This document shows positions 8,833 to 15,636 of a DNA stretch of 42,265 nt, in pieces; position 1 is the stretch's first letter; every line of letters starts with the position of its first letter. The stretch lies in assembly GCA_947175205.1 (NCBI GenBank), contig CAMWLS010000018.1, forward strand, positions 1 through 42,265, in the 5' to 3' direction. This DNA is from an uncultured Porphyromonadaceae bacterium (GTDB lineage Bacteria > Bacteroidota > Bacteroidia > Bacteroidales > Muribaculaceae). The position numbers and the translations under genes were made by a program. Under the pieces are notes generated by a model. That model saw only the letters and a list, made by a program, of their open reading frames with translations. It was not told where the DNA came from and did no database searches.

Positions 8833-9231
8833 ATGGCTAAACCGGAATACATATTAAAAAATCGCAAGTGGCTGGAAGAAAAGGCCGCAGAACCCGGAGT
8901 GATGCCTCTTGATAAAGGCATATTTTATAAAGTTCTTAAACGCGGCAACAGCGCTCTCCCCTCTCCACGACGCAACAGCGTGGTCTCTGTGCATTATACC
9001 GGTCGCACCATTAACGGCAAAACCTTTGACAGTAGCCGTGGTGGCACTGCCCCCGCTTTTCGTCTCACTGACCTAATCCCCGGATGGATTATTGCCCTAC
9101 AGCAGATGCATCCCGGTGACCGCTGGGAACTTTACATCCCGGCTGAACAAGCATATGGAAAGTTTAATCAACCGGGCATCCCGGGCGGCTCCACCCTCAT
9201 TTTTGATGTGGAACTGCTTGCTGTCCATTAA
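8833..9231 (+). CDS. FKBP-type peptidyl-prolyl cis-trans isomerase
   Basis: FKBP isomerases speed cis-trans rotation at proline peptide bonds. The 132-residue protein has an N-terminal helix (about 10-22) and one FKBP domain (about 45-132) with the characteristic strands VVSVHYTGRTINGKTFDSS, FRLTDLIPGWIIALQQM, ELYIPAEQAYGK and a closing STLIFDVELLAV. There is no signal peptide from the ATG at 8833, so a cytoplasmic location is expected, unlike most Bacteroidota FKBPs, which are exported. Upstream in-frame codons would add hydrophobic and basic residues across the promoter region and are not favoured. The next gene begins 11 bases downstream, so both are probably on one transcript. Confidence 0.9.
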   Translation: MAKPEYILKNRKWLEEKAAEPGVMPLDKGIFYKVLKRGNSALPSPRRNSVVSVHYTGRTINGKTFDSSRGGTAPAFRLTDLIPGWIIALQQMHPGDRWELYIPAEQAYGKFNQPGIPGGSTLIFDVELLAVH

Positions 9232-9241
9232 TAAATATATT

Positions 9242-9748
9242 ATGAAAAAATTCATACTTACTCTCTTTGGCGCTCTCATGTGCGCCAGCGCCGCAACGGC
9301 CCAGATTGAAATCACTAAAGTAGATGCCTTTAACGGTAGTGAAGCCGCCTTTATGGATATGGCTGTGACAGCCGCTGAAAGCTCTGTTGTAGACGGCGGT
9401 GTTGCTGACGGCGCAGTTATCATCCTTAATGGCGCATGGCATGCCACCGGCAAGCCCGCAAACGGCAAATCATCCATTGAAGTAGCCCTCTCAAAGGCCC
9501 GCAAGAAAAACCTTAAGGAAGCCGTAATTTACTCAGTGGCACAGCCCACCACTGCTGCCGGTAAAGCCCTGGCTGAAGCGGCCGTAAAGGAAGTTGTATT
9601 CCTTATCCCCGCTGAGCGCGTGGTGGCTAACGGAATCTATAAACAGGAGGACTACACTCACGCAGAAACTGATTCTGAAGAAACATCCGCTGTACCCGCC
9701 CGTAACGTGGCTGACCCATCTCTGATTAAAGCCCTGAACCTCAAGTAA
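9242..9748 (+). CDS. Exported guanine/cytidine-deaminase-fold protein lacking zinc ligands (predicted pseudoenzyme)
   Basis: The 168-residue protein has a clear signal peptide with cleavage near ASAATA/Q21. The mature part follows the purine/cytidine deaminase pattern: helix FMDMAVTAAESSVV (37-50), strand DGAVIILNG (56-64), then SSIEVALSKARKK, LKEAVIYSVAQPTTAAG and VKEVVFLIPAE. In active enzymes these positions read HAE and PCxxC. Here the zinc histidine is S78 and the two cysteines correspond to T103 and A106; only the catalytic glutamate E80 remains. It therefore should not bind zinc or deaminate by the usual mechanism. The alignment is made by eye against guanine deaminase/TadA sequences known to me. 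It follows the FKBP gene by 10 bases, and its stop overlaps the convergent yhcC stop by 8 bases. Confidence 0.65.
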   Translation: MKKFILTLFGALMCASAATAQIEITKVDAFNGSEAAFMDMAVTAAESSVVDGGVADGAVIILNGAWHATGKPANGKSSIEVALSKARKKNLKEAVIYSVAQPTTAAGKALAEAAVKEVVFLIPAERVVANGIYKQEDYTHAETDSEETSAVPARNVADPSLIKALNLK

Positions 9749-10658
9749 GGTCCTTTGAAGCTTCTTTATAATACTCCTTAAGCTTGTTTTCAAGCATCTG
9801 GGCAAACTGATAATTTTTCATTCCCCATTTCGGGGCTATAACCATATCTGAGGGTGCCTGCGCCACAAAGCGGTCTATCGCTATGTGAGCCGGCACCCTT
9901 GAGATTATCTTCATACACAACTGTGAATAACTTTCAGGCGTAAACAGGGTAATATCCGCATTACCGGACTCATACATCCGGGCCAGTGGAGTTCCCTTAA
10001 TTACCTGTAGCTGATGAAACTTTAGGACCTCCGGAGATAAAGCACACGCAGCGTCCACCGTCTCCAGCATCATCTTTTCATCCTCTCCCGGCAGGCCCAT
10101 TATGAAATGCAGTCCCACCTTAAGACCTGCTTCATGACTGCGTTTAACCGCATCCACGGTTTGTTCCCAGCTGTGACATCTGTTTATCAGCTCCAGCGTC
10201 CGGTTATGCGCACTCTCTGCCCCATATTCCATGAGCACCTTACACTCTCGGTTAAGCTCGCTTAACACATTCAGAAGCTCATCAGGAACGCAGTCTGGCC
10301 TGGTACCAATTATTATACCCACAGTTCCCTCCGTGGCTGCTGCGCGCCTGTACAAGTCCATAAGACGGTCCATCTGTCCGTGCGTACTGGTATAACTCTG
10401 GAAATACACCAGAAAACGCATATCCTTATACTTACGCCTGAAAAATTCGCGTCCGGCATTTATCTGTTCCTCCAGACTCTGCCATGCATTAAGCCCCACG
10501 GGGGAGAAAGAGGCATTATTGCAGTAAATACAGCCACCTCGCCCTAAAGTGCCGTCACGGTTGGGACAGCTCAGACCCACATTCACCGGAATCTTCTGAA
10601 CCTTTCCGGTAAAGATTTCCGCTAAAAACTCACTGTATTCCTTAAAATATCTTCCCAT
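9741..10658 (-). CDS. Radical SAM protein, YhcC family (TIGR01212)
   Basis: The 305-residue enzyme carries a cysteine cluster C31-x11-C43-x2-C46 in CPNRDGTLGRGGCIYC, the spacing of the YhcC/TIGR01212 radical SAM group, which is expected to bind a [4Fe-4S] cluster and S-adenosylmethionine. GIIIGTRPDCVPDE, LMEYGAESAHNRTLELINR and GLHFIMGLPGEDEKMMLETV are further family segments. The substrate is not established here. The ATG at 10658 starts one base after the aroC stop codon; a longer upstream reading would run into aroC and lacks family similarity. It is the last gene of the ybaK-aroC-yhcC operon. Confidence 0.9.
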   Translation of the reverse strand: MGRYFKEYSEFLAEIFTGKVQKIPVNVGLSCPNRDGTLGRGGCIYCNNASFSPVGLNAWQSLEEQINAGREFFRRKYKDMRFLVYFQSYTSTHGQMDRLMDLYRRAAATEGTVGIIIGTRPDCVPDELLNVLSELNRECKVLMEYGAESAHNRTLELINRCHSWEQTVDAVKRSHEAGLKVGLHFIMGLPGEDEKMMLETVDAACALSPEVLKFHQLQVIKGTPLARMYESGNADITLFTPESYSQLCMKIISRVPAHIAIDRFVAQAPSDMVIAPKWGMKNYQFAQMLENKLKEYYKEASKDLT

Positions 10659-10659
10659 A

Positions 10660-11661
10660 TTATACCCTGGCAAGACGCGCTTCCAGCATGGCATCAGCCA
10701 TCATCATGGCAGCCACGGCTTCAACCACCACCACCGCACGCGGAAGCACACAAGGGTCATGACGCCCGGTGATACTCACCATACATTCCTCGCCTGAAGT
10801 ATTTACAGTGCGCTGAACACATGCGATGGAAGCCACAGGCTTGAAAGCAACCCTGAATTCTATGCTGTTCCCGTTGCTTATACCTCCCTGTATGCCGCCG
10901 GAATAATTAGTCCGGGTGCGCACCTCTCCGTCTTCAGTATAAAACTCATCAGCCACCTCGCTACCGCGCAGTGTACAGCCCTCAAATCCCATACCGTACT
11001 CCCATCCTTTGGCAGCCGGAATACTCATTATTGCGGCTGCCAACCGGCTTTGAAGTTTATCACCCAGCGGCGCACCCCACCCGGCAGGAACATTGTCAAT
11101 ACGGCAGCTGATAAATCCGCCTACACTGTCCATTTCAGCTCTTGCAGCCTGTATAACCTCATTAAACCGCTCCTGGCAGCGTTCTTTCCCAACCTGGTCA
11201 ATCCGGGCAGAAACCGTTACGCCTGCCGTACGCAGAAGCATCATGGCAAAGGCTCCCGCCACCACACGGCACGCCGTTTCCCGCGCGGATGCACGGCCTC
11301 CTCCGCGGTAATCCCTTACACCATAACGAGCCTCATAAGTAAAATCAGCATGACCGGGACGATACACATCACGCAGCTTCTCATAGTCAGCGCTCCGCAC
11401 ATCAGTATTTCTTATAATAAAACCTATCGGAGTACCCGTGGTCTTACGCTCAAAAATTCCGGAAAGCAGTTCCACACGGTCAGCCTCATTACGTGCGGTC
11501 CCAAGTTGTGTCCCTCCGGGACGCCTGCGCCGCATTAACTCTTTCAGCAAATCCTCATCCACTTCCAGACCGGCAGGCAGACCGTCAATAATACCGCCTA
11601 TGGCAGGACCGTGACTCTCACCAAAAGTAGTGAGAGTTATATACTTACCCCAGCTGTTCAT
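10660..11661 (-). CDS. aroC: Chorismate synthase
   Basis: AroC makes chorismate from 5-enolpyruvylshikimate-3-phosphate, needing reduced FMN; chorismate feeds aromatic amino acid, folate and quinone synthesis. The signature FGESHGPAIGGIIDG (13-27) is present, followed by RRRPGG, the YRPGHADFTY segment and the RGGGRASARETACRVVAGA flavin/phosphate-binding motif. SGGIQGGISNG and the C-terminal GRHDPCVLPRAV are also typical. Length 333 is slightly short (usual about 350-360) because the extreme C-terminal tail is truncated, with no sign of a frameshift. The start overlaps the ybaK stop by 4 bases (ATGA), so the two are translationally coupled. Confidence 0.97.
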   Translation of the reverse strand: MNSWGKYITLTTFGESHGPAIGGIIDGLPAGLEVDEDLLKELMRRRRPGGTQLGTARNEADRVELLSGIFERKTTGTPIGFIIRNTDVRSADYEKLRDVYRPGHADFTYEARYGVRDYRGGGRASARETACRVVAGAFAMMLLRTAGVTVSARIDQVGKERCQERFNEVIQAARAEMDSVGGFISCRIDNVPAGWGAPLGDKLQSRLAAAIMSIPAAKGWEYGMGFEGCTLRGSEVADEFYTEDGEVRTRTNYSGGIQGGISNGNSIEFRVAFKPVASIACVQRTVNTSGEECMVSITGRHDPCVLPRAVVVVEAVAAMMMADAMLEARLARV

Positions 11662-12140
11662 TCCTGTACAAGATCTGTTACCGTACCACCAGCATATGCT
11701 ATCAGCTCCGCAGGATTTATTTTTAACTGTAAACCTCTCTGGCCGGCGCTTACATAAATATAATCATAATCCGTGGCCGTACTGTGGAAAAAAGTTGGAA
11801 ACTGCTTTTTCATCCCTATGGAAGTGCAGCCTCCACGCATATAGCCTGTAAGCGGCAGCAGCTCCTTTTGCGGAATTAAATCAGCCTTCTTGGAACCCGC
11901 GGCAGCTGCGGCCTTCTTAAGGTTTACCTCTTTATTCCCCGGAACCACACATACAAAATATCCGGTCTTTTCTCCATGGAGTACCAGGGTCTTGAAAACA
12001 CGATTAATATCTTCACCTAACTCCTCAGCCACATGGTCCGCCGCCAGATTATCAGGATCTACCTTATATGGAATAAGTTCATATGTTATGCCCGCCTTAT
12101 CCAGCAGGCGCGCGGCATTTGTTTTCTGCATCTTACTCAT
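11658..12140 (-). CDS. ybaK: Cys-tRNA(Pro)/Cys-tRNA(Cys) deacylase YbaK/EbsC
   Basis: This trans-editing factor hydrolyses Cys misattached to tRNA(Pro). The protein (160 residues from the ATG at 12140) is a single YbaK/aaRS-associated domain. K50 in NRVFKTLVLHG corresponds to the conserved catalytic-pocket lysine, and GGCTSIGMKKQ is the second conserved loop. The open frame extends upstream to a TTG at 12149, but that codon lies in a perfect -7 box (12147-12154). The ATG at 12140 would be nearly leaderless; the ATG at 12131 (MQKTNAARLLDKAG) would have a leader of about 10 bases and aligns well with family N-termini, so it is a good alternative. The gene heads the operon with aroC and yhcC. 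Confidence 0.9.
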   Translation of the reverse strand: MSKMQKTNAARLLDKAGITYELIPYKVDPDNLAADHVAEELGEDINRVFKTLVLHGEKTGYFVCVVPGNKEVNLKKAAAAAGSKKADLIPQKELLPLTGYMRGGCTSIGMKKQFPTFFHSTATDYDYIYVSAGQRGLQLKINPAELIAYAGGTVTDLVQE

Positions 12141-12146
12141 AATTCG

Positions 12147-12154
12147 CAAAGATA
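12147..12154 (-). promoter_or_regulatory. -7 box of the ybaK-aroC-yhcC operon promoter
   Basis: On the minus strand this reads TATCTTTG, a perfect TAnnTTTG, only 6 bases before the ATG at 12140. Transcription should start at about 12140-12143, so the mRNA is either leaderless or uses the ATG at 12131. Confidence 0.6.
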
Positions 12155-12254
12155 ATAATATTTAGCTCCTCATACAACATATTCCATGCTTCCGCGTTAT
12201 TATATCACCTGACCGCACTTAATTAAGAATATTCCTGTATTAAAAGACATTTCT

Positions 12255-12467
12255 ATGATTCTGTATTACATTTTCATCCTTCTTTTTGTTGCCATAGGGA
12301 TTTCATGCATTGCTTACAGTGTAGTTCACATATTCCACTTGAATCCCCGTTGCGCTACATATTCTGAAAACTGCTCGCACCAGATAAGAAATATCCTGGG
12401 AGGCATAGGGCTCATAGCACTGGGCTTCCTCTTTTATATCACAAAAATCACAGATATAGCCATATAA
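12255..12467 (+). CDS. Small two-helix membrane protein, uncharacterised
   Basis: The 70-residue frame starts with ATG and encodes a hydrophobic N-terminal helix (about 2-26), a short loop with HLNPRCATYSENCSHQIR (cysteines 33 and 40), and a second helix (about 47-64). This two-helix profile with a polar loop is typical of small inner-membrane proteins, and there is no competing gene on either strand. I do not recognise a family. No clear -7 box precedes it. A strong imperfect inverted repeat follows at 12497-12533. It lies alone between the divergent ybaK operon and pheS. Coding status rests on composition only. Confidence 0.45.
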   Translation: MILYYIFILLFVAIGISCIAYSVVHIFHLNPRCATYSENCSHQIRNILGGIGLIALGFLFYITKITDIAI

Positions 12468-12496
12468 GGCTTATACAAGAAGTATATGTCAGCCAT

Positions 12497-12533
12497 ATGA
12501 CCTTATAACCACTCATAAGGCCATAGCTGACGT
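12497..12533. repeat. Imperfect inverted repeat between the small membrane gene and pheS
   Basis: The sequence tgtcagccatatgacctta is followed a few bases later by taaggccatagctgacgtca, which is close to its reverse complement with a bulge. The stem could form in RNA of either strand. No T-run follows, so a classic intrinsic terminator is not shown. It is the only notable structure in the roughly 165-base gap before pheS. Confidence 0.4.
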
Positions 12534-12601
12534 CATACACTGTTACGCCGCTTTAATAACATATTTTTTTAAGCCTCTGATGCTGTCACAAAAAAAATTA
12601 C

Positions 12602-12609
12602 TACTTTTG
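12602..12609 (+). promoter_or_regulatory. -7 box of the pheS promoter
   Basis: TACTTTTG matches TAnnTTTG perfectly and lies 23 bases before the pheS ATG. An A-run (12590-12597) sits directly upstream; no clear -33 TTTG. Confidence 0.55.
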
Positions 12610-12632
12610 CGTTATTAAAGCATTTTCACTCT

Positions 12633-13652
12633 ATGATAGATAAAATTAACGCCCTGCGTGCTGAAATTGCCGCCATAAATACTGCAACAGCGGAACAAGC
12701 TGAAGCTTTGCGTATCAAATACTTAAGCAAGAAAGGTGCCGTAAATGCACTTATGGCTGACTTCCGTAATGTACCCGCTGAACAAAAACGGGAAATTGGT
12801 CAGGCCATAAACGACCTTAAGAATTTTGCAACAGAACATATTAATCAGCTACGCGAATGCTCACAGCAGTCAGTCCGGGAGTTTGCCCACATTGACCTTA
12901 CCCGTACACCCGCTCCCGTGCGCCTGGGAACACGTCACCCCCTGTCACTGGTAAGGGAGCAGATTATAGACATCTTCCGCCGTCTGGGCTTTAATATTGC
13001 GGAAGGACCTGAAATTGAAGATGACTGGCACGTTTTCAGCAGCCTCAACTTTGCTGACGACCACCCTGCCCGTGACATGCAGGACACATTCTTCATTCAG
13101 CGTAACCCTGACGTACTCCTGCGCACACACACATCTTCCGTGCAGACACGCGCCATGGAGCACACCCAGCCCCCCATCCGCATTATTTGTCCCGGACGCG
13201 TTTACCGTAACGAGGCCATAAGCGCACGCGCGCACTGCTTCTTCCATCAGGTGGAAGCACTGTATGTTGACACTGATGTCACCTTTGCTGACCTGCGTCA
13301 GACACTGCTCTACTTTGCACGCGAGATGTTCGGACCGGAAACCAAGATTCGCCTCCGCCCCAGTTACTTCCCCTTCACTGAACCCTCTGCAGAAATGGAT
13401 ATCAGCTGCAACATCTGCGGTGGCAAAGGCTGCGGATTCTGCAAACACACAGGATGGGTTGAGATTCTCGGTTGCGGTATGGTAGACCCCAACGTTCTGG
13501 ACGCTTGTGGAATTGACTCTAAAAAATACACAGGCTTTGCTCTCGGAATGGGCGTGGAACGTATCACCAACCTTAAATATCGCGTGAATGACCTGCGCAT
13601 GTTCTCTGAAAACGACATCCGCTTCCTTAAAGAATTCACATCAGCAAGATAA
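12633..13652 (+). CDS. pheS: Phenylalanine-tRNA ligase alpha subunit
   Basis: PheS is the catalytic subunit of the (alpha-beta)2 phenylalanyl-tRNA synthetase; the beta subunit gene pheT is not in the window, so the pair is split. The 339-residue protein has the N-terminal coiled-coil tRNA-binding region (about 1-85) and a class II catalytic domain. Class II motifs are visible in GPEIEDDWHVFSSLNFADDHPARDMQDTF-type sequence (about 125-153), FHQVEALYVD (204-213) and FALGMGVERI (302-311). A CX2CX4CX2C knuckle (C259, C262, C267, C270) is inserted before GWVEILGCGMV; E. coli PheS lacks it. A -7 box lies 23 bases upstream and a hairpin follows, so it is probably transcribed alone. Confidence 0.97.
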   Translation: MIDKINALRAEIAAINTATAEQAEALRIKYLSKKGAVNALMADFRNVPAEQKREIGQAINDLKNFATEHINQLRECSQQSVREFAHIDLTRTPAPVRLGTRHPLSLVREQIIDIFRRLGFNIAEGPEIEDDWHVFSSLNFADDHPARDMQDTFFIQRNPDVLLRTHTSSVQTRAMEHTQPPIRIICPGRVYRNEAISARAHCFFHQVEALYVDTDVTFADLRQTLLYFAREMFGPETKIRLRPSYFPFTEPSAEMDISCNICGGKGCGFCKHTGWVEILGCGMVDPNVLDACGIDSKKYTGFALGMGVERITNLKYRVNDLRMFSENDIRFLKEFTSAR

Positions 13653-13661
13653 AGAAAATCG

Positions 13662-13685
13662 CTCATGCCGCATTAGCGGTATGAG
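13662..13685 (+). terminator. Hairpin after pheS, probable terminator
   Basis: Ten-base arms ctcatgccgc and gcggtatgag (one G-U pair) enclose a four-base loop, followed by a modest T-rich stretch (cattttat). It lies 10 bases after the pheS stop. Confidence 0.6.
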
Positions 13686-13742
13686 ACTCCATTTTATCAG
13701 GCTCTTATATCTCGTTTTATCAGATACTTACATCTCAGATAA

Positions 13743-14147
13743 ATGTCTGCATCAGTTTTAAATACCCTCCTTGACATAGCTTTTGTAGCCGCCGGCGGAG
13801 CCTTAGGCGCTACTTCACGCTATGGAGTGGAACACATGGGTATCTTTGACAATGATAAATATTACTATACCGTTGCCATAAACATCACCGGATGCCTGGT
13901 AATTGGTATACTCTGGGGTCTGCTGCATTACTGGAACGCTCCGCGCGGCTGGTACCTCTTTCTCCTCACAGGATTCCTGGGAGGGTATACCACATACTCC
14001 GCTTTCACACTGGATGCAATAGAACTTATACACAAAGACATGCCGTGGAGAGCGTTGTGGTATGTTGCCATTACCTTCATAGGAGGCCTTGGTGGCTGCG
14101 CGGCCGGCTTTTATAGCATAATGAAAATATTCAAAATAAACTATTGA
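13743..14147 (+). CDS. crcB: Fluoride ion channel CrcB/Fluc
   Basis: CrcB forms a dual-topology dimeric channel that expels fluoride. The 134-residue protein has four hydrophobic helices and the family motifs: GGALGATSRYG near the N-terminus, the VAINITGCLVIG helix with the conserved asparagine, and TGFLGGYTTYSAF, which carries the pore phenylalanine and the Na+-site loop. A single crcB is present, consistent with a homodimer. I searched the 90 bases upstream for a fluoride riboswitch (crcB motif) and saw nothing matching it. The stop codon abuts nth, whose frame opens at an overlapping TTG, so the two genes may be on one transcript. Confidence 0.93.
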   Translation: MSASVLNTLLDIAFVAAGGALGATSRYGVEHMGIFDNDKYYYTVAINITGCLVIGILWGLLHYWNAPRGWYLFLLTGFLGGYTTYSAFTLDAIELIHKDMPWRALWYVAITFIGGLGGCAAGFYSIMKIFKINY

Positions 14148-14161
14148 GTAGCACCTCAGCT

Positions 14162-14824
14162 ATGCGTCAGCAGGAACGATATCGCAGATTGGTGGAACGC
14201 TTTGAGCAGATTATGCCCGTGGCTGAGACCGAGCTACATTTTGATTCCCCCTATCAGCTACTGGTGGCCGTCATCCTCTCCGCCCAGTGTACTGACAAGC
14301 GCGTTAACATGGTGACTCCTGAATTCTTCCGCGCTTTTCCTGACGTTTATAAACTGGCTGAAGCCACGGAAGTAGAGATTTTTGAGTACATAAAAAGCAT
14401 CTCGTACCCAAACAACAAAACACGGTCACTGAAAGGCATGGCCCGCATGCTGGTGGACAAATTTAACGGAGAAGTCCCGGATAATATTGATGACCTCCTG
14501 CTCATTCCCGGCGTAGGCCGTAAGACAGCAAACGTAATACTCTCCGTCATCTTTAACAAGCCGGCCATGGCAGTAGACACCCACGTATTCCGTGTCAGTG
14601 AACGCCTGGGACTCACCACACGCAGTAAGAATCCGCTTCAGACGGAACGCAAGCTGACCGCAGAACTGCCTAAGGACATCATTGCCAAGGCCCACCACTG
14701 GCTCATTCTCCATGGCCGCTACGTATGCAAGGCACGCAAGCCCCTTTGTGATCAGTGCCCACTCACTGATTTATGCCGTCACTACTCCAAGACTCACCCT
14801 GAGAATAAAGATAAAGAACAGTAA
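14162..14824 (+). CDS. nth: Endonuclease III
   Basis: This bifunctional DNA glycosylase/AP lyase removes oxidised pyrimidines in base excision repair. From the ATG at 14162 it is 220 residues. The helix-hairpin-helix LLLIPGVGRKTANVILSVIF holds the catalytic lysine K121, D139 in AVDTHVFRV is the second catalytic residue, and the C-terminal [4Fe-4S] loop is C189-x6-C196-x2-C199-x5-C205, the exact endonuclease III spacing. A TTG at 14144 overlapping the crcB stop would add six residues and is a possible alternative start. The TRIC channel gene starts 25 bases after the stop. Confidence 0.97.
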   Translation: MRQQERYRRLVERFEQIMPVAETELHFDSPYQLLVAVILSAQCTDKRVNMVTPEFFRAFPDVYKLAEATEVEIFEYIKSISYPNNKTRSLKGMARMLVDKFNGEVPDNIDDLLLIPGVGRKTANVILSVIFNKPAMAVDTHVFRVSERLGLTTRSKNPLQTERKLTAELPKDIIAKAHHWLILHGRYVCKARKPLCDQCPLTDLCRHYSKTHPENKDKEQ

Positions 14825-14849
14825 AAACCGTCCTTACTTTCATTACACC

Positions 14850-15491
14850 GTGGGAGAAACCTTCCTTTTTATCATAGAAATGCTGGGTACCGTGGCCTTT
14901 GCCATCTCCGGCATACGTCTGGCTGCAGCAAAGAGATTTGACTGGTTCGGAGCCTACGTTGTAGGACTCGTCACCGCCATTGGGGGCGGTACACTCCGTG
15001 ATGTACTCCTTAACGCCCCCGTTTTCTGGATGCAGACATGGTCATATCTTGGCGTAACCGGAATATCACTTCTGGCGGTGATCATCTTCCGCCGTGCTCT
15101 GGTTGGCGGTATGCGCACCCTATTCATCTTTGACGCTATAGGTCTGGCCCTCTTTGTGGTTGTTGGAATTGAAAAAACACTTATTTACGGATACCCCGTG
15201 TGGGTGGCTATTGTAATGGGTATAATAACGGGTTCATTCGGTGGAGTAATACGTGACATCCTCATAAATGAAGAACCCCTCTTCTTCCATAAAGAAATAT
15301 ACGCCACCGCCTGCCTTGCCGGCGGAATAGTTTACTGGCTCCTGATGTACACCGGCCAACTCACCGTGGTCCCACAGATAGGCTGCGCTACCACCGTAAT
15401 AGGCCTGCGCTGCCTGGCCGCAAGATACCACTGGTCACTTCCCATCCTTAAAGTAGATCCTGCAGCCCTCCCTGAGAATACAGACTCCTGA
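14850..15491 (+). CDS. TRIC-type (UPF0126/YicG) membrane channel protein
   Basis: The protein belongs to the UPF0126 family, related in structure to the trimeric intracellular cation (TRIC) channels, with seven predicted helices arranged as two inverted repeats. Each repeat contains a glycine-rich kinked helix: LVTAIGGGTLRDVLL in the first half and GIITGSFGGVIRDILINEEP in the second. From a GTG at 14850 it is 213 residues, the usual size. The frame is open further upstream into nth, but that part is an out-of-frame shadow of nth. The ATG at 14880 would cut into the first helix. The ion transported is not known from the sequence. Confidence 0.85.
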   Translation: MGETFLFIIEMLGTVAFAISGIRLAAAKRFDWFGAYVVGLVTAIGGGTLRDVLLNAPVFWMQTWSYLGVTGISLLAVIIFRRALVGGMRTLFIFDAIGLALFVVVGIEKTLIYGYPVWVAIVMGIITGSFGGVIRDILINEEPLFFHKEIYATACLAGGIVYWLLMYTGQLTVVPQIGCATTVIGLRCLAARYHWSLPILKVDPAALPENTDS

Positions 15492-15494
15492 CAA

Positions 15495-15612
15495 ACCCTC
15501 CCTTAGATTTCAAATCCACATAAACCCTCCCTTAAAATTCAGACTCCCGGGAGACCCTCCCTTAGATTTCAAATCCACATAAACCCTCCCTTAAAATTCA
15601 GACTCCTGATAC
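15495..15612. repeat. 59-bp tandem repeat (2 units), each made of 29- and 30-bp subunits
   Basis: Two 59-base units (15495-15553 and 15554-15612) are identical over about the first 53 bases. Inside each unit the core accctccctta occurs twice, at 15495, 15524, 15554 and 15583, giving alternating spacings of 29 and 30 bases. Odd subunits continue gatttcaaatccacataa and even ones aaattcagactcc. A fifth partial copy (cagactcctgac, 15481-15492) begins inside the last codons of the TRIC channel gene. No open frame is conserved across it. Confidence 0.93.
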
Positions 15613-15636
15613 ACTCTTAACATTTTAACCCATAAC

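Noticed and set aside
12945-13448. Long antisense frame (167 codons) inside pheS
   Set aside because: A high-GC third-position shadow of pheS; no conserved motif, and the sense gene fully explains the constraint. The same applies to other long antisense frames in lptD, rodA and uppP.
13653-13742. Fluoride riboswitch upstream of crcB
   Set aside because: Only a simple pheS-terminator-like hairpin is visible; I could not find the conserved crcB-motif sequences or a pseudoknot partner.
15481-15612. Regularly spaced repeats resembling a CRISPR array
   Set aside because: The sequences between the accctccctta cores are themselves repeated identically, there are only four cores, and no cas gene is near; it is a plain tandem duplication.
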